Assembly: GCA_963920705.1 (NCBI GenBank)
Contig: OY987240.1
Coordinates: 1,550,001-1,614,000 of the forward strand
Reading direction: 5' to 3'
Origin: Odiellus spinosus
Lineage: Eukaryota > Arthropoda > Arachnida > Opiliones > Phalangiidae
DNA length: 64,000 nt
The notes beneath the pieces were generated by a model. It made no database searches. It was not told the DNA's origin and was given only the letters and a program-made list of their open reading frames with translations. Positions 1 through 10,518 of the stretch are shown piece after piece. How positions within the stretch are numbered: the first letter of the stretch is position 1; every line of letters begins with the position of its first letter. Both the position numbers and the translations under genes were made by a program.

Positions 1-1202
1 AATTACGAAGCAGATGCGTACTTTGGAGTTATCCACGCGCGCGTACTGCCCCCCCAAAATCTTTATATCCCCGTTTTACCCGTTCGAGAGCATGGAAAAT
101 TATATTACCCGCTGTGTAAAATGTGTGCTAAATTTCAGTTAAACGTTTGTAATCACGGAGAGAACGATAGAGCCTTAGAAGGTGTTTGGGTTAGCAACGA
201 GCTCTTTTGGGCCGTAAAGTATGCTAACTACAAAATCTTAGATATTTACGAAGTTTATCACTATCGCAAACAAGAAAATTTCTTTAGTCAGTACATGACG
301 GACTTTATTGGTCTTAAAATAGCGAATTCGGGATTTCCAAGTGATGCTGTCACAGAAAAAAAAATTTTGTCGAAAAAATTAATCAAAGTGAAAAATTAAA
401 TTTAAATATTTCTGACATTACTGATAACCCTGGATTACGTCACGTTGGGAAGTTAAATATAAACACTCTGTGGGGGAGAGTAGGGTTGCGTACTAATCAT
501 ACTAAAACTGTACTAATTAATAAATATGCATAATTAATTAAATATTTAGGAGTCCCTAGCGTGGAAATAGCCGATTTGCGACCCGTAACTGACGAAATTG
601 CGATGTTAAGCCTCAAAAGCGAAAGCGATTACGCGCCTTCGTATAATTACGGTAATGCTATTGTAGCTAGTTTCTTTTCCGCTTATGGGCGTATTAGATT
701 AAACGAAACTTTGTTCAAATTGGGCTGGGCCTGCGTATACGGGGATACAGACTCGTGTCTTTATATCGCTACCCCCGGGGCGTGGGAACCTTCTATTGGC
801 ACTGCGGTGGGCTCGTGGGCCGACGAATTAAAGGGCAATTCGATAGATTTATTTATGGCGACGGGACCAAAAAGTTATGTCTATAAATTAAAAGAATCTC
901 AAAAAATTGTACAAAAATGTAAATGCATCACTTTAAATCGTGAAAATGTCGAAGCTATTGGCCTAGAAAATTTCGAAGAATTAATCATGGATCCTGAAAA
1001 AGAATTAACACTCCAAATTCCCTTTCACGTAAAAAGACATAAAATACAGATGGCCCTAGAGTCGACCAAGCCGACCAAAAAGTTTAGACGCACAAATGAT
1101 AAACGATATATTTTAAATAATCTTGACACTTTGCCTTTCGGCTACAAAGCGGACGGAAGCGAAATAAATGAATCACGAATTGACCCGCCTAGAAAGTTTT
1201 AA
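1..1202 (+). pseudogene. DNA polymerase type B (protein-primed), C-terminal fragment, Polinton A
   Basis: This is the palm and thumb part of a Polinton PolB, open at the left edge of the window. The reading frame runs in phase from base 1 to 399. It then shifts at the A-run near 357-364, where the copy in element B has a longer run of A. A stop (TAA near 532) follows, and the frame is open again at 561-1202. Motif C is visible as GDTDSCLYI near 739-765. The gene ends by overlapping the BIR gene by about 35 bases, as in B. With at least two breaks it cannot encode an intact polymerase. The enzyme normally replicates the element from terminal-protein-bound ends. Confidence 0.88.
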
Positions 1203-1639
1203 AGGGCGTTGGAAAGGTTGCGTTCCGATTGAAGCTTTAGCTAAAGCAGGATTTTTTTTTATTAGACTCGAAAATCCAAGCTTGTCAATGTTTTCATTGC
1301 GGGCTTATTTTATATCGTTGGGAATGTTTAGACATCCCCTTTAAAGAGCATGAAAAATATAGTCCAAACTGCGATTTTGTTACCAAGCGAAATTCGACTA
1401 CGAACATCTCTCTCGTACCATTTCAACCTCTTCAAACCGGTTTTGATGAATGCGGAAGCATTCCTTTCGCGAAATATAACTCGAATCAAAGCGGTAAAGA
1501 TGAAAGGAAACGTGTTAATACAATAATAAGCGGTGTTCCTGAAAAAACTATTGTTGAAGAAAAAATTAAATGTCCACCCTATATAAATAGCCAATCATGT
1601 CCAAGAATGGAAACAGGCACGTGCATTTTTCTAAAGTAA
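1168..1639 (+). pseudogene. BIR-domain (IAP-like) protein, frameshifted, Polinton A
   Basis: This is the A copy of the BIR gene that is intact in B at 26851-27324. The start ATG lies inside the end of PolB in another frame. Near 1251-1260 the T-run is one base longer than in B, which shifts the frame shortly before the zinc-binding cysteines, so a functional BIR fold cannot be made. The rest of the sequence, including codons for the C-x2-C, H and C ligands, remains recognisable in the shifted frame. The last 43 bases overlap the PP1-docking ORF. Slippage in a homopolymer is the likely cause. Confidence 0.8.
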
Positions 1640-1824
1640 TTCAAATTTATGAAATCCCCGCGGAAAATAGAAAAAATTATAAATGGATTGATCACTTACG
1701 TTTTCAACATAAAATTAAAAAATTTGAACAAATATTTTTAGCGTGTAAAAGAGGTCAAGATTTAAAAAATGGAAATACAATTGGTGACGGTCAATACATA
1801 GCATATAAACTGGTGTCGGGTTAA
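1597..1824 (+). CDS. small GADD34/PPP1R15-like PP1-docking protein, Polinton A
   Basis: This is a 75-residue basic protein, open from ATG to stop. Residues 7-11 read RHVHF, matching the RVxF-type docking motif ([RK]-x-[VI]-x-[FW]) for protein phosphatase 1. It is followed by an aromatic/basic stretch ending in LRFQHKI, resembling the eIF2alpha-directed segment of PPP1R15/GADD34 and viral ICP34.5/DP71L proteins. That would place its role in directing PP1 to dephosphorylate eIF2alpha and keep translation on. This is an inference from short motifs. The copy in B is 60 residues long because the tail is frameshifted. Position just before the ATPase is conserved in A, B and the divergent element C. 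Confidence 0.55.
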   Translation: MSKNGNRHVHFSKVIQIYEIPAENRKNYKWIDHLRFQHKIKKFEQIFLACKRGQDLKNGNTIGDGQYIAYKLVSG

Positions 1825-2834
1825 TAAACATGTAAATTGTTTGTGAAACTTAAAAGTGACGGGTTTTAATATCTGGTGTTGGAATTTTTTTGTTATAATG
1901 AATGATAATACTTTAAAATTTATTACTCCATTTCGAAGTTTAATTTGCGGGCCTTCTATGTGTGGTATGCTTTATATACATATATGGTAATCTAGCATTA
2001 AAAAACTGTGTTTTATTTATTTTTATAGGAAAAAGCACTTTTGTCTCTAATTTTTTAAAACAATTACCATTAATTACATATCCCCCTCCCGAAAAAATAA
2101 TTTATTGTTTTCAAGCTTATCAACCCAATTTTGATGTTTTACGCCAGACACTCCCCCAATTTTGTTTTTATTCAGGGTTTACCCGATTCTAACGTTGAAT
2201 TTTGGGAGAAAAATCGTAATTCGATTATTGTTTTGGACGACCTTGCTCATGAAATCTTTAACAACCCCTTTATCGCTAATTTAGTGACGGTAAAATCACA
2301 TCACTTTAATATTAGCGTCATGATCCTTTGCCAAACTTTATTTCCGAAAGGCAGTCAAGCTCGGTTAATATCTTTAAACACTTGTTACATTATTTATTTT
2401 AAAAATCCCAGAGATTCATTAGGAATTTCTTTGTTATAGTCGCCCCAACGAAAGAAGAGCCCTGAGAAGAACGTCCGAAATGGTGTCGCCACCATCGACC
2501 CCATAGTTATTAATCAACTTGTTTTTCTCTTGCGATGTCTGTCTGCAATATCGTCTGCTATTGAGATTGAGTGGATAAGTTCGGTGTTATAGAACGTCGG
2601 CTTTTTGCAGTGTATATGCTGTTATATTTTGTTTAATGCGATCAAATATTCTGTATAATTCTTAACATAACGAAACAACATTAGAAAGTACACCAGTACT
2701 AGTGTTTTGTTTATTACGATTAACCTCTGAATTTAAAAACATTGAATATTTAAGGAAAGACACCATTAGTGAAAAACATAAATATAATCAAAAATTAATG
2801 TAATTGTCTTAGAATTCAAGCACTCTTTGCCCGT

Positions 2835-3718
2835 TTAGTTCGAATATTCATCGGAGTCTTCGCTGTCATCTTGCACGTTGATAATAAGAGGTTCAATCGC
2901 GGTTTCGATGATGGCATCTTTTTCCCAGTACTCTTCAAGTACCTTTTCCACATGCATAATCGCGTTGATCCAATTTTCCGGTGTAACACGTTCTATGGAC
3001 TTTACTGTGGTATCTTTGACCGTCGATAGTTTGAAACCAGAATTCTCCTTGGCAACTTCGTTCTTCACTTGTGCCCATATCAACTCAATTGGGTTAAACT
3101 GGCAATGGTACGGTGGAAGCCTCACCACTTTGTGACCTCTACTTTCAGCAATCTCGTCAATTTCGTATCTCAGGGTTCTTGACTTGTGAAGTTTAATTAT
3201 TTCATAGAGTTCCGGTTTGAGTGAGGTTTTGTCATAGGGAATGTGGTGGTCGTCGAGCCATTTCTGCATGTCGCCTTTACGAGTTGCTGTGGTAGGTGCT
3301 TTGTCTACAATAACCGAGTGATATGACGCGTTGTCCATGAAGATGGTGGCATTTTCAATGTTAGGAAGAAGTTGTTTTATAAACCACTCTTCGAAGCATT
3401 TGGCATTCATGTCTAATGTCTTCAAGCTGAAAGCTATCTACCTCAGTTACTGGGGATGAACGGCTTCTAGACTTCCCGGGACTCTGGGCAACCTCGGCGT
3501 ATGACTTTCCTATCTGTTCGGCATCTTTCATTTCCTTCTAAATCATTTTAACCGTTGTACAACTTACACCAATTGCTTCTGCCGTGCGAACTTGAACCTG
3601 TTCAACCGGATGCAAGACACGTTTTTCGTTGCGCTCTCTTTCAAAATAACTGGCCATATTAGATATGATTATTCGTGCCTGGCGGTGGATAGTTGAGCCT
3701 CTACCACATTTCGGCATG
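2835..3718 (-). pseudogene. IS630/Tc1/mariner DDE transposase, left copy, internal deletion
   Basis: The start region lies near 3718 (minus strand, protein beginning MPKC). The frame is broken in the N-terminal part, and about 450 bases that are present in the right-hand copy (roughly 4299-4753) are missing. The open part, 2835-3425, holds the second catalytic Asp in DNASYH and the third acidic residue in FNPIELIW, a DDE_3-type C-terminal half. The first Asp region is absent, so the copy is inactive. The acidic tail (DDSEDSDEYSN) is identical in the two copies. Confidence 0.8.
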
Positions 3719-4001
3719 GTTAACTAACTATGGACTGCACACTCCCATTGATTAATACCATGCGCGATAAAATTGTCAAAGGTTTTAAATATTTATTTGA
3801 GATAAAATATTCAATTTAAAAAATATTCAATTACCCGTGGTTTCGTTTGTTTTTTAGTTAAGCGGAAAGAATTGCACATTTTATTTAAGATCACTTTCCT
3901 TGTTTAAATTGACTATTTTATCTATAATAAATATTTAAAACGTTTGACAATTTTATCGCGCATGGTATTAATCAATGGGAGTGTGCAGCTCATAGTTAAC
4001 C

Positions 4002-5106
4002 ATGCCGAAATGTAGTAGAGGCTCACCTAACCACCGCCAGGCACGAATAATTATATCTAATGTGGCCAGTTATTTTGAAAGAGAGCGCAACGAAAAACGT
4101 GTCTTGCATCCGGTTGAACAGCTTCAAGTTCGCACGGCAGAAGCAACTGGTGTAAGTTGTACAAAGGTTAAAAGGATTCTGAAGTGAAAGATGCCAAACA
4201 GATAGGAAAGTCATACGCCGAGGTTGCCCAGAGTCCCGGGAAGTCTAGAAGCCGTTCATCCCCAGTAACTGAGTTAGATAGCTTTCAGCTTGAAGCCATT
4301 AGACGTCGAGTACATTAATTCCACTTAGACAAAGAGCTCCCACTGTAGAGAAATTACTGGAATCCCTTCGACAAGTCGACGATGTGACGCAAGAAGCCAT
4401 TTTCAGCGGTGGTCGTGAATCATTACGACAAGTACTTAAAAATCAACTTGGTTTCGAGTATAAAAAGGTCGATGGTCGCAAGCATCTTATGGAAAGAGCT
4501 GACGTCGTGGCTCGCCGTCGGTAATTTCTAAAAACTGTAAAAGGTATTGATTTGAAGGACAACGTTATTTTTATTGACGAGACCTGGGTGAATGAAAACC
4601 ATACGGTATCGCAATGTTGGCAGTCGGACGATATATCTGGACCGAAAGTCCCTTCTGGTAAAGGAAAGAGACTTATTGTACTTCACGCGGGTTCGTCGAA
4701 TCGTTTTGTGAAGAATGAATCATCTAAATCGGGCCTTGCAGACTATCATGCCGACATGAATGCCAAATGCTTCAAAGAGTGGTTTATAAAACAACTTCTT
4801 CCTAACATTGAAAATGCCACCATCTTCATTGACAACGCGTCATATCACTCGGTTATTGTAGACAAAGCACCTACCACAGCAACTCGTAAAGGCGACATGC
4901 AGAAACGGCTCTACGACCACCACATTCCCTATGACAAAACTTCACTCAAAGCGGAACTCTATGAAAACTGGATCAACGCGATTATGCATGTGGAAAAGGT
5001 ACTTGAAGAGTACTGGGAAAAAGATCCCATCATAGAAACCGCGATTGAACCTCTTATTATCAACATGCAAGATGACAGCGAAGACTCCGATGAATATTCG
5101 AACTAA
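4002..5106 (+). pseudogene. IS630/Tc1/mariner DDE transposase, right copy, internal deletion
   Basis: The N-terminal helix-turn-helix part (4002-4187) begins MPKCSRG and ends in a frameshift near 4184. The second open part (4552-5106) has the first Asp in FIDETW and the second in DNASYH. The segment carrying the third acidic residue (NPIELIW in the left copy) is deleted between ELYE and NWINA. It keeps what the left copy lost and lacks what the left copy kept, so neither half encodes a complete catalytic triad. Confidence 0.8.
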
Positions 5107-5696
5107 ACGGGCAAAGAGTGCTTGAATTCTAAGACAATTACATTAATTTTTGATTATATTTGTTTTTCACTAATGGTGTCTTTCCTTAAATTCAGAGGTT
5201 AATCGTAATAAACAAAAAACTAGTACTGGTGCACTTTCTAATGTTGTTTCGTTATGTTATGAGTTATATAGAAAACTTTATCGCAATAAACAAAATATAA
5301 TAGCATATACACTGCAAAAACCCGACGTTCAATAACACCGAACTTATCCACTTAATCTTGATAGCAGACGATATTGCAGACAGACATCGCGAGAGAAAAA
5401 CAAGTTGATTAATAACTATGGGGTCGATGGTGGCGACCCCATTTCGGACGTTTTTCTCAGGGCTCTTCTTTCGTTGGGGCGACTATAGGCTCACAAATTG
5501 CCCCGGGTCATGGGAAAAAAATAGTAGAAGCATATAAACTAGCGACTCAAGATCCCTATAGTTATTTACTCATAGACAATAAACAAGAAACACCTGACCT
5601 TTTAAGACTAAGGAGTCGTATTTTAATTCACGAAGCGCCTATGATAATTTATTGTGATTAAAAAATAATTGTTTTTTCGGAACTATATTCACGAGC

Positions 5697-6089
5697 ATGA
5701 TTTTAAAGCGAGAACGTCGCTCGAAAAGATCTAAAAAACAGCCAATAGCCTATCCGAGCAAAAAATTTAAGACCTTTTTACCGTTTTTACAAGCATTACG
5801 TCAGAGTACAGGCCCCACCCGTCGCGTTTTATTAAACAATAGTAGCGCGAATCAATTAAATTCTATTTCCACTCTATGCAAAAATTTGAAAGGAGGTGGT
5901 ATCTTTTTAACCACGGCTCGTAAAAAGCGATTAGCTAAATATAAATCGCTCATTCGGAAATTAGCTTCGTCCAAACTCTCCCGAAAAGCTAAACGTAAAA
6001 TATTGCTGAATCAAAAAGGCGGATTTGTGGGTACTTTATTAACTACTTTGTTACCCTCTTTAGTGGGTTTAATCGCTCGTCAATTATGA
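5697..6089 (+). CDS. pX/mu-like small basic virion protein, Polinton A
   Basis: This is a 130-residue protein with a strongly basic N-terminus (RERRSKRSKK), a basic middle and a hydrophobic C-terminus that follows a KGGF motif (GGFVGTLLTTLLPSLVGLI). Adenovirus pX and related Polinton/adintovirus proteins share this layout: a DNA-condensing part and a membrane-active tail. LKGG at about residues 65-68 fits the adenain cleavage pattern (M/I/L)-x-G-G. It lies just after the ATPase and overlaps the next ORF by ATGA, which suggests coupled expression. The frame is intact and nearly identical to that of B. The function is by analogy. Confidence 0.7.
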   Translation: MILKRERRSKRSKKQPIAYPSKKFKTFLPFLQALRQSTGPTRRVLLNNSSANQLNSISTLCKNLKGGGIFLTTARKKRLAKYKSLIRKLASSKLSRKAKRKILLNQKGGFVGTLLTTLLPSLVGLIARQL

Positions 6090-6883
6090 AATCAATGATT
6101 CTTGTCCCCGCTAAATCTCTCACAGAAAGTACCGAGAGTAAAGTATTTCAATCGCTCGACGAAGAGATTGAGCGAATCTTAAAATCAAACGCCCCTTCTG
6201 CCGCCAAATTAATAGTTTATATGGATACGCTACGGCGTTATTTAGATATGAAAGAAAATATTCCCTTGCCCAAGTTTGAAGTTAGTAATTTATCAGCCCT
6301 AACACTTCCGCCCCAACCCACCACGCCTGTAACCCCCGGTTTGCAACCTTTAAAAGCTTCACCGCAACCATTTATTACGCCGAGATATTCTATGACGAAA
6401 GGATTCCGCGGGAGAACGTCGCGTTGAAAGATTTCCCCTTTATATCAAGAGCATTCGACCCCGTTGTCAAAAGAAGAAATGGAGCAAAAACTCGGCCCGC
6501 ATTACGTTTCTAATTTGATAAGAGATTCTGCCTCAAAAATTACCCGTCAATTGCATCAAGATTTATTTCAACAACCCCCCGAAGAGCTTTTAGGCGCCGC
6601 GGGAGGCACGCCTACCCCGGAGCGGGGAAATTTTCTTCGGCCGAAACAAGAGGTGCTCGATTCGATATCCGAAGTTTTAAGTGGCGAGTCTAGCAAAAAC
6701 GACCAAACACCTGACATTGATCAAACCCCCCGAAATGGTAAATCATCGAGAAGGAAAAAAAGAAAAGGAGAAGAGGAGTCGAGAGGTTGGAACCAGTTTC
6801 CCCCCGCGCTCGAACGCGTAGCAAACAATTTTTGCGAGAGCAAAAGGGAACTGGAAAACCTCAAAAATGGAGAGACTAAATAA
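6086..6883 (+). pseudogene. Polinton virion-associated protein (MILVPA family), nonsense-broken, Polinton A
   Basis: The first part, 6086-6427, starts with MKSMILVPAKSL. The MxLVP start and following helical region recall a conserved Polinton protein placed after pX. A TGA at 6425-6427 replaces a serine codon present in B. The frame then stays open to about 6760 and the C-terminal basic tail is shifted relative to B. The middle is rich in Pro and Thr and the tail in Lys and Arg. Its precise role is unknown; position suggests a structural or core protein. Confidence 0.65.
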
Positions 6884-6897
6884 GATTTTATATATCT

Positions 6898-7368
6898 TTA
6901 TTGACAATAAAAACCATTATGTATTTGTAAATGTAAACATAAAAATAATAAAATTAAAATGTCATTTAATTTTAAATTTGAATAATACATTTTATTTATA
7001 ATATCATTATAATTAATATTATTACAGCGAGCCGTTAAAAAGTAGACGCAATGCAAACCGCATGTTTCCGCCCGAGTTGGCTGTATTTGATTTGTATTAT
7101 AGTATATTTTAGGATGATATTTCTCGAGAGATAAATTATAAAAATCTGGCCCTAAACCGTAACTATCAAAAAATTCTAATTTTTCTTTATTTCGGAAAAC
7201 CGCTAACCAATGTTGACCTTCTTGATTGTGATTATCAGTGTTTAGAATAAAACAATAAGTTTCTCTATGAGGGGCCTTTGGTAATTGGTCCCTAGGAAAG
7301 ACCCCTAGAAAGTATTTTCGAGTTTTAGGATTGCAATGCATGAGAGCCATTAGCTGATGCGTATCCAT
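6898..7368 (-). CDS. adenain-like cysteine protease, Polinton A
   Basis: This is a maturation protease for capsid proteins. The chosen ATG (7368) gives MDTHQLMAL, matching B, and the frame remains open a further 12 codons upstream. Catalytic residues are visible in order: His in GQHWLAVF, Asp in EFFDSYG, Gln in NQIQPT and Cys in ETCGLHC. The 156-residue length fits Polinton adenains, which are shorter than adenovirus AVP. It is convergent with the + strand virion gene ending at 6883 and follows integrase on the same strand. This copy is uninterrupted, unlike the one in B. Confidence 0.88.
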   Translation of the reverse strand: MDTHQLMALMHCNPKTRKYFLGVFPRDQLPKAPHRETYCFILNTDNHNQEGQHWLAVFRNKEKLEFFDSYGLGPDFYNLSLEKYHPKIYYNTNQIQPTRAETCGLHCVYFLTARCNNINYNDIINKMYYSNLKLNDILILLFLCLHLQIHNGFYCQ

Positions 7369-7400
7369 CTTGTTTTTCCTCAAGTGTCTGGTAAACGCAC

Positions 7401-8339
7401 TCATTGAAGCTCGTTCGCGTAAAATGGACCCGCAATTTCTTCGTTTTTCAAATCTTTGAGTTTGTACACCGGAGGATCTCGTTTTATAACTCGATCAATG
7501 ACAAAAATTTCGGGGGTAAATGTCCCAGTATAAATCTTTCTAAAGGCCCTTTCACCTACAGACAAACGGACCAGATCTCCTTTTTGTAATGACGTCGATT
7601 TTTTAGAAATGTTTTTAACGCGTCCGTATAGCGTGTTCCAAACAATATTTTCGTTATGCAACGTGAATTGATCCGGAGCTATATGCGTTGTCCCGTGAAT
7701 TCGAGCGTTGTACGCCCTCAAAATTTGCGGTAGATATTGAATATAATTATTTTGCCCCGTATGGGTCAATATTTTATAAATTTGACCCTTCAAGGTTCGA
7801 ATAAATCGTTCGGCGATAGCCGCTTTATGAGTACCTAAAGCGAAATAAAGCGAGACGCCATGTTTTTTGAGGAATTTCTTAAAGGCGTTATTATTATATT
7901 CTTTCCCCATATCGGTAATTAATTTTAAAGGTTTGCGATATCGAAAGATATCTCGAAAAGCTTTAATAATTTCCACACTGGATTTATCTTTTAAAGGTCT
8001 AGCGAAAGCGTAGCGGCTTAAAATATCAACGGCGACTAAAATAAATCTTACATTTTTATTGTATTTTTTCAATTTAGGTAAATCAATTAAATCCGACTGC
8101 CAAGTCTCATTAAGACTATTGGCGAATATTTTAATCGTTTTAAAACGTTTTCTTCGAAATCGATGCCTAGTGTAAGATTTTTGACTTTCTAACCATTCCA
8201 GTATCACTTTACGAGAAATATCTGGAAATTCCTTATTTAAGATCTCTACGTTGCTGTACTAGGCGGGATGTTCGATATTATAATACACCGCCTTTAAGCG
8301 TTTTTTAATAGGGGCAGATAATTTCGATATTTTTTTCAT
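7401..8339 (-). pseudogene. retrovirus-like integrase, nonsense-broken, Polinton A
   Basis: This is an rve-family DDE integrase. The ATG at 8339 matches that of B. A TAG near 8260 replaces a serine codon in the N-terminal region, and a later CGA-to-TGA change ends the protein about seven codons early. The open core (7401-8207) holds Asp in WQSDLIDL, Asp in ITDMGKEY and Glu in IAERFIRTL, with 33 residues between the last two, plus a C-terminal SH3-like region. There is no chromodomain. It would insert element DNA with 6-bp target duplications. Confidence 0.85.
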
Positions 8340-8439
8340 AGTATATTTAATAGGTCTACAAAAAATAAGTGGAAAAAAATACGAAAAACGTGACCAAAAT
8401 GAAATTTTTTATTTCAGAACATCAGTTAATATACATTTT

Positions 8440-9153
8440 TTAATAGCCAAAAACAAGGGCATTCTTTAGTTCTTGTAAATTAGTACTCATATAATTAAAT
8501 AATAAATTTTCGTCGTCTTCAAATCCGTATTCGACGCGAAATTTATTTAATATAACAGATCGATCGATTAAAGGTAAAGCCTCAGATAGAGTTATTTCTA
8601 CTCTATTTTCCCAGCTCCCTCCGCCCGCGTTACATTCTGGAGTATGGGCTAGAGATTTTTTACAATCGATATTTGGACAATTATCAGTCATATCAAAAAT
8701 AATATTAGTTAAATGATTAACCAATAATTCTTTCATATGAAGTCGCGCGGCTTTCTTGCTTTTGATTTCACGATCCAAAACTGGTTTTAAGATAAGTCTT
8801 TCCCAATCCTTTAGCTTCAAACTAAAACCCCTGGCGGTGGAAAATAATATGAAATAATTTGCTTGATTGCCCCGTTCATAGTAACGAATGTCCACGAGTC
8901 TATCATTAGATGAGTTCACGAAACATTCCAGCTTTATCCTTTCATTGCTTATAGGAAGCCATAGATGAAACCGTCTAGAGTTATTTTTCAAAAAAGCGGT
9001 AATGTCGTCGGCAAATCTAAATAAAGCTAGCCAAGCCTCTTCTTTTAGATTCAATGTCGTCAGCGTATCGACTCGTCGAACGTTTATTTCGGGTTCTAAG
9101 GCATTTACCACCGTAATTTCGAGCTTCTCGGACAAGTTGTGCACAGGACCCAT
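8440..9153 (-). CDS. PC4/Sub1-like protein with a Cys/His cluster, Polinton A
   Basis: This is the intact 237-residue copy of the protein described for B (22351-23067), one residue shorter. It has the same VDIRYYERG and ARGFSLKLKDW stretches, which resemble the single-strand-DNA-binding PC4 fold, and a C-x4-C-x5-H-x3-C cluster in the C-terminal half. Conservation of the open frame in the more decayed element suggests past selection. It lies between the major capsid gene and integrase on the same strand. A role in DNA replication or late transcription is an inference. Confidence 0.6.
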   Translation of the reverse strand: MGPVHNLSEKLEITVVNALEPEINVRRVDTLTTLNLKEEAWLALFRFADDITAFLKNNSRRFHLWLPISNERIKLECFVNSSNDRLVDIRYYERGNQANYFILFSTARGFSLKLKDWERLILKPVLDREIKSKKAARLHMKELLVNHLTNIIFDMTDNCPNIDCKKSLAHTPECNAGGGSWENRVEITLSEALPLIDRSVILNKFRVEYGFEDDENLLFNYMSTNLQELKNALVFGY

Positions 9154-9195
9154 GTTGACCGTTAAATAATTAAATTTTGAAAGACGACGGCGTTT

Positions 9196-10494
9196 TTATT
9201 GCGGAGTGTAGATGATATCTCGTTCTTGAGAAATAAGAATCGTGTTTTCAAATTCAGCGTATATTAAAACGCAAACATTTTCTGGCAGGGGTTTTTCAAA
9301 TTTCATGGAGATTCGGACGCTGCCTGTTAGTGTCACGGAGCTGTGGCTCGCAGAGGCGAGATGCTCTTTTGTAAGATCCAACGCGTATAAACAGTTTCCA
9401 TGAAGGTATCTCTGATATGAGATCCCATTCCCGCTATTGTTCAAGTCGATATCGAGTCCCTCAAACAAAGATTGGTATTCACGGGTATAATTCAGAGATT
9501 TATTCGCATTGAAATTTGGGGAAAAAGCTTGGTCAGGAAAATTTAGCGTACCGACGGTTATTTGAAGAAAATTTAACGTAAAATGCTTAAAATTATAGGG
9601 ATTTGTATCGAGCGAACCATTTTTGCTTTTATTCGTTATCAAACCAATAACAACACGATTGGGAACTAAACCTAAAAGTACGTTTTCCCTCACGACATCC
9701 GTTGAGTTTGCTATGATGACGAAACTCTTCATCGTGACATTTGTCAAAGGATAAATAGCGGGAGTTTTTCTCATTATAGCCGCGTGAGACAAAACAATTT
9801 GGTCCAACACTTCTACGTGTTTGGCGTATAAACTAACTTCGATAAGTTCAATTTTATATTGTTTATTCGCTTCTGTGCTAATAATAGAAAAAGCGTTAGG
9901 GGCACGAAGTAATCTAATTCGGACATCCACATCGTTAATTAAAAATTTATCAAGTTTTGTAATATCTAAAAATAAAGGGCCTAAAAATTCGAAAACATTT
10001 GATTGGTGGACAAAAGTAGCGCGAGTTTTAATGCCGTTTTTGATAGAATCAGCCGCTCCAAAAGCATCTTCTGGTTTAGAGGGATAATCGCTGTAATACC
10101 ACCATCCGGTTAATTGACTTTCTTTGGCCTCTGGCCCATAATTTAAATGAGTAGCCAAGTAGGCCTGGTATGGATAAAGAGCATTCGAAGATTGCACTGG
10201 TTTAGTTCCGAGATATCCTTCAACTTGGCTAAAAAGACTCGCTATAGGAATGTTACTTAAGGACACTTTTTTCTCGTCAGGTTCTAAGATGGTCCCGTCC
10301 GCATGAACAATACGACCCCTAACTTTAACGCGTAGTTTTGATAAATCAAGATATAAATGGTTTCCAGCGATAAAAAACTCTATTTGTTCGGTATTTTCGT
10401 TGACGGGAGAGATGGGGTGATACTGAGTCGTTTTATTGGAAATAATATTTCTATTTAGCAGGGGACGAGTAAACAATTCTAAATTAGACATCAT
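9196..10494 (-). CDS. major capsid protein, double jelly-roll (hexon-like), Polinton A
   Basis: This is a 432-residue protein that forms capsid hexons as trimers. The N-terminus (SNLELFTRPLLNRN) is followed by QYHPISPVNENTEQIEFFI and a YLDLSKLRVKV strand, the hallmark start of Polinton capsid proteins (compare YSPISNINENSTLTFAV and YIDLSKTLLHL in element C). The frame is complete. The upstream ATG used in B is destroyed here, so the start is MMSN. It follows the pVI-like gene and precedes the PC4-like gene. Confidence 0.88.
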   Translation of the reverse strand: MMSNLELFTRPLLNRNIISNKTTQYHPISPVNENTEQIEFFIAGNHLYLDLSKLRVKVRGRIVHADGTILEPDEKKVSLSNIPIASLFSQVEGYLGTKPVQSSNALYPYQAYLATHLNYGPEAKESQLTGWWYYSDYPSKPEDAFGAADSIKNGIKTRATFVHQSNVFEFLGPLFLDITKLDKFLINDVDVRIRLLRAPNAFSIISTEANKQYKIELIEVSLYAKHVEVLDQIVLSHAAIMRKTPAIYPLTNVTMKSFVIIANSTDVVRENVLLGLVPNRVVIGLITNKSKNGSLDTNPYNFKHFTLNFLQITVGTLNFPDQAFSPNFNANKSLNYTREYQSLFEGLDIDLNNSGNGISYQRYLHGNCLYALDLTKEHLASASHSSVTLTGSVRISMKFEKPLPENVCVLIYAEFENTILISQERDIIYTPQ

Positions 10495-10518
10495 TCCTTC
10501 GTAAAGAGCCTATTTTTT

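Larger units (their letters stand above)
2437..5485. mobile_element. palindromic Tc1/mariner-type composite, TA target duplication
   Basis: The insertion starts TAGTCGCCCC and ends with the inverted GGGGCGACTA, flanked by TA at 2435-2436 and 5486-5487. The two halves are long inverted copies of about 1.5 kb, with a non-matching centre near 3810-3915. Each half holds a defective transposase whose 3' end points outwards. The pair appears to have moved as one unit, since only the outer ends carry the target duplication and the B copy of the same ATPase is uninterrupted. It is probably non-autonomous. Confidence 0.85.
1898..5661 (+). pseudogene. packaging ATPase (A32/FtsK-HerA type), disrupted, Polinton A
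   Basis: This is a genome-packaging ATPase. Exon 1 is 1898-1964. A 64-bp GT-AG intron (1965-2028) splits the Walker A glycine codon, and exon 2 starts at 2029. The coding sequence is then broken twice. A +1 shift near 2147-2162 lies relative to the B copy, and a 3049-bp Tc1-type insertion occupies 2437-5485 with TA duplicated at 2435-2436 and 5486-5487. Coding resumes at 5488 and stops at 5661. The remaining exon lengths sum to 649, one more than the 648 of the intact B gene, in agreement with a single inserted base. Walker B (VLDDL) is at about 2230-2245. Confidence 0.88.

Noticed and set aside
2878-3135. Plus-strand 85-residue ORF over the transposase remnant
   Set aside because: Antisense shadow of the left transposase copy.
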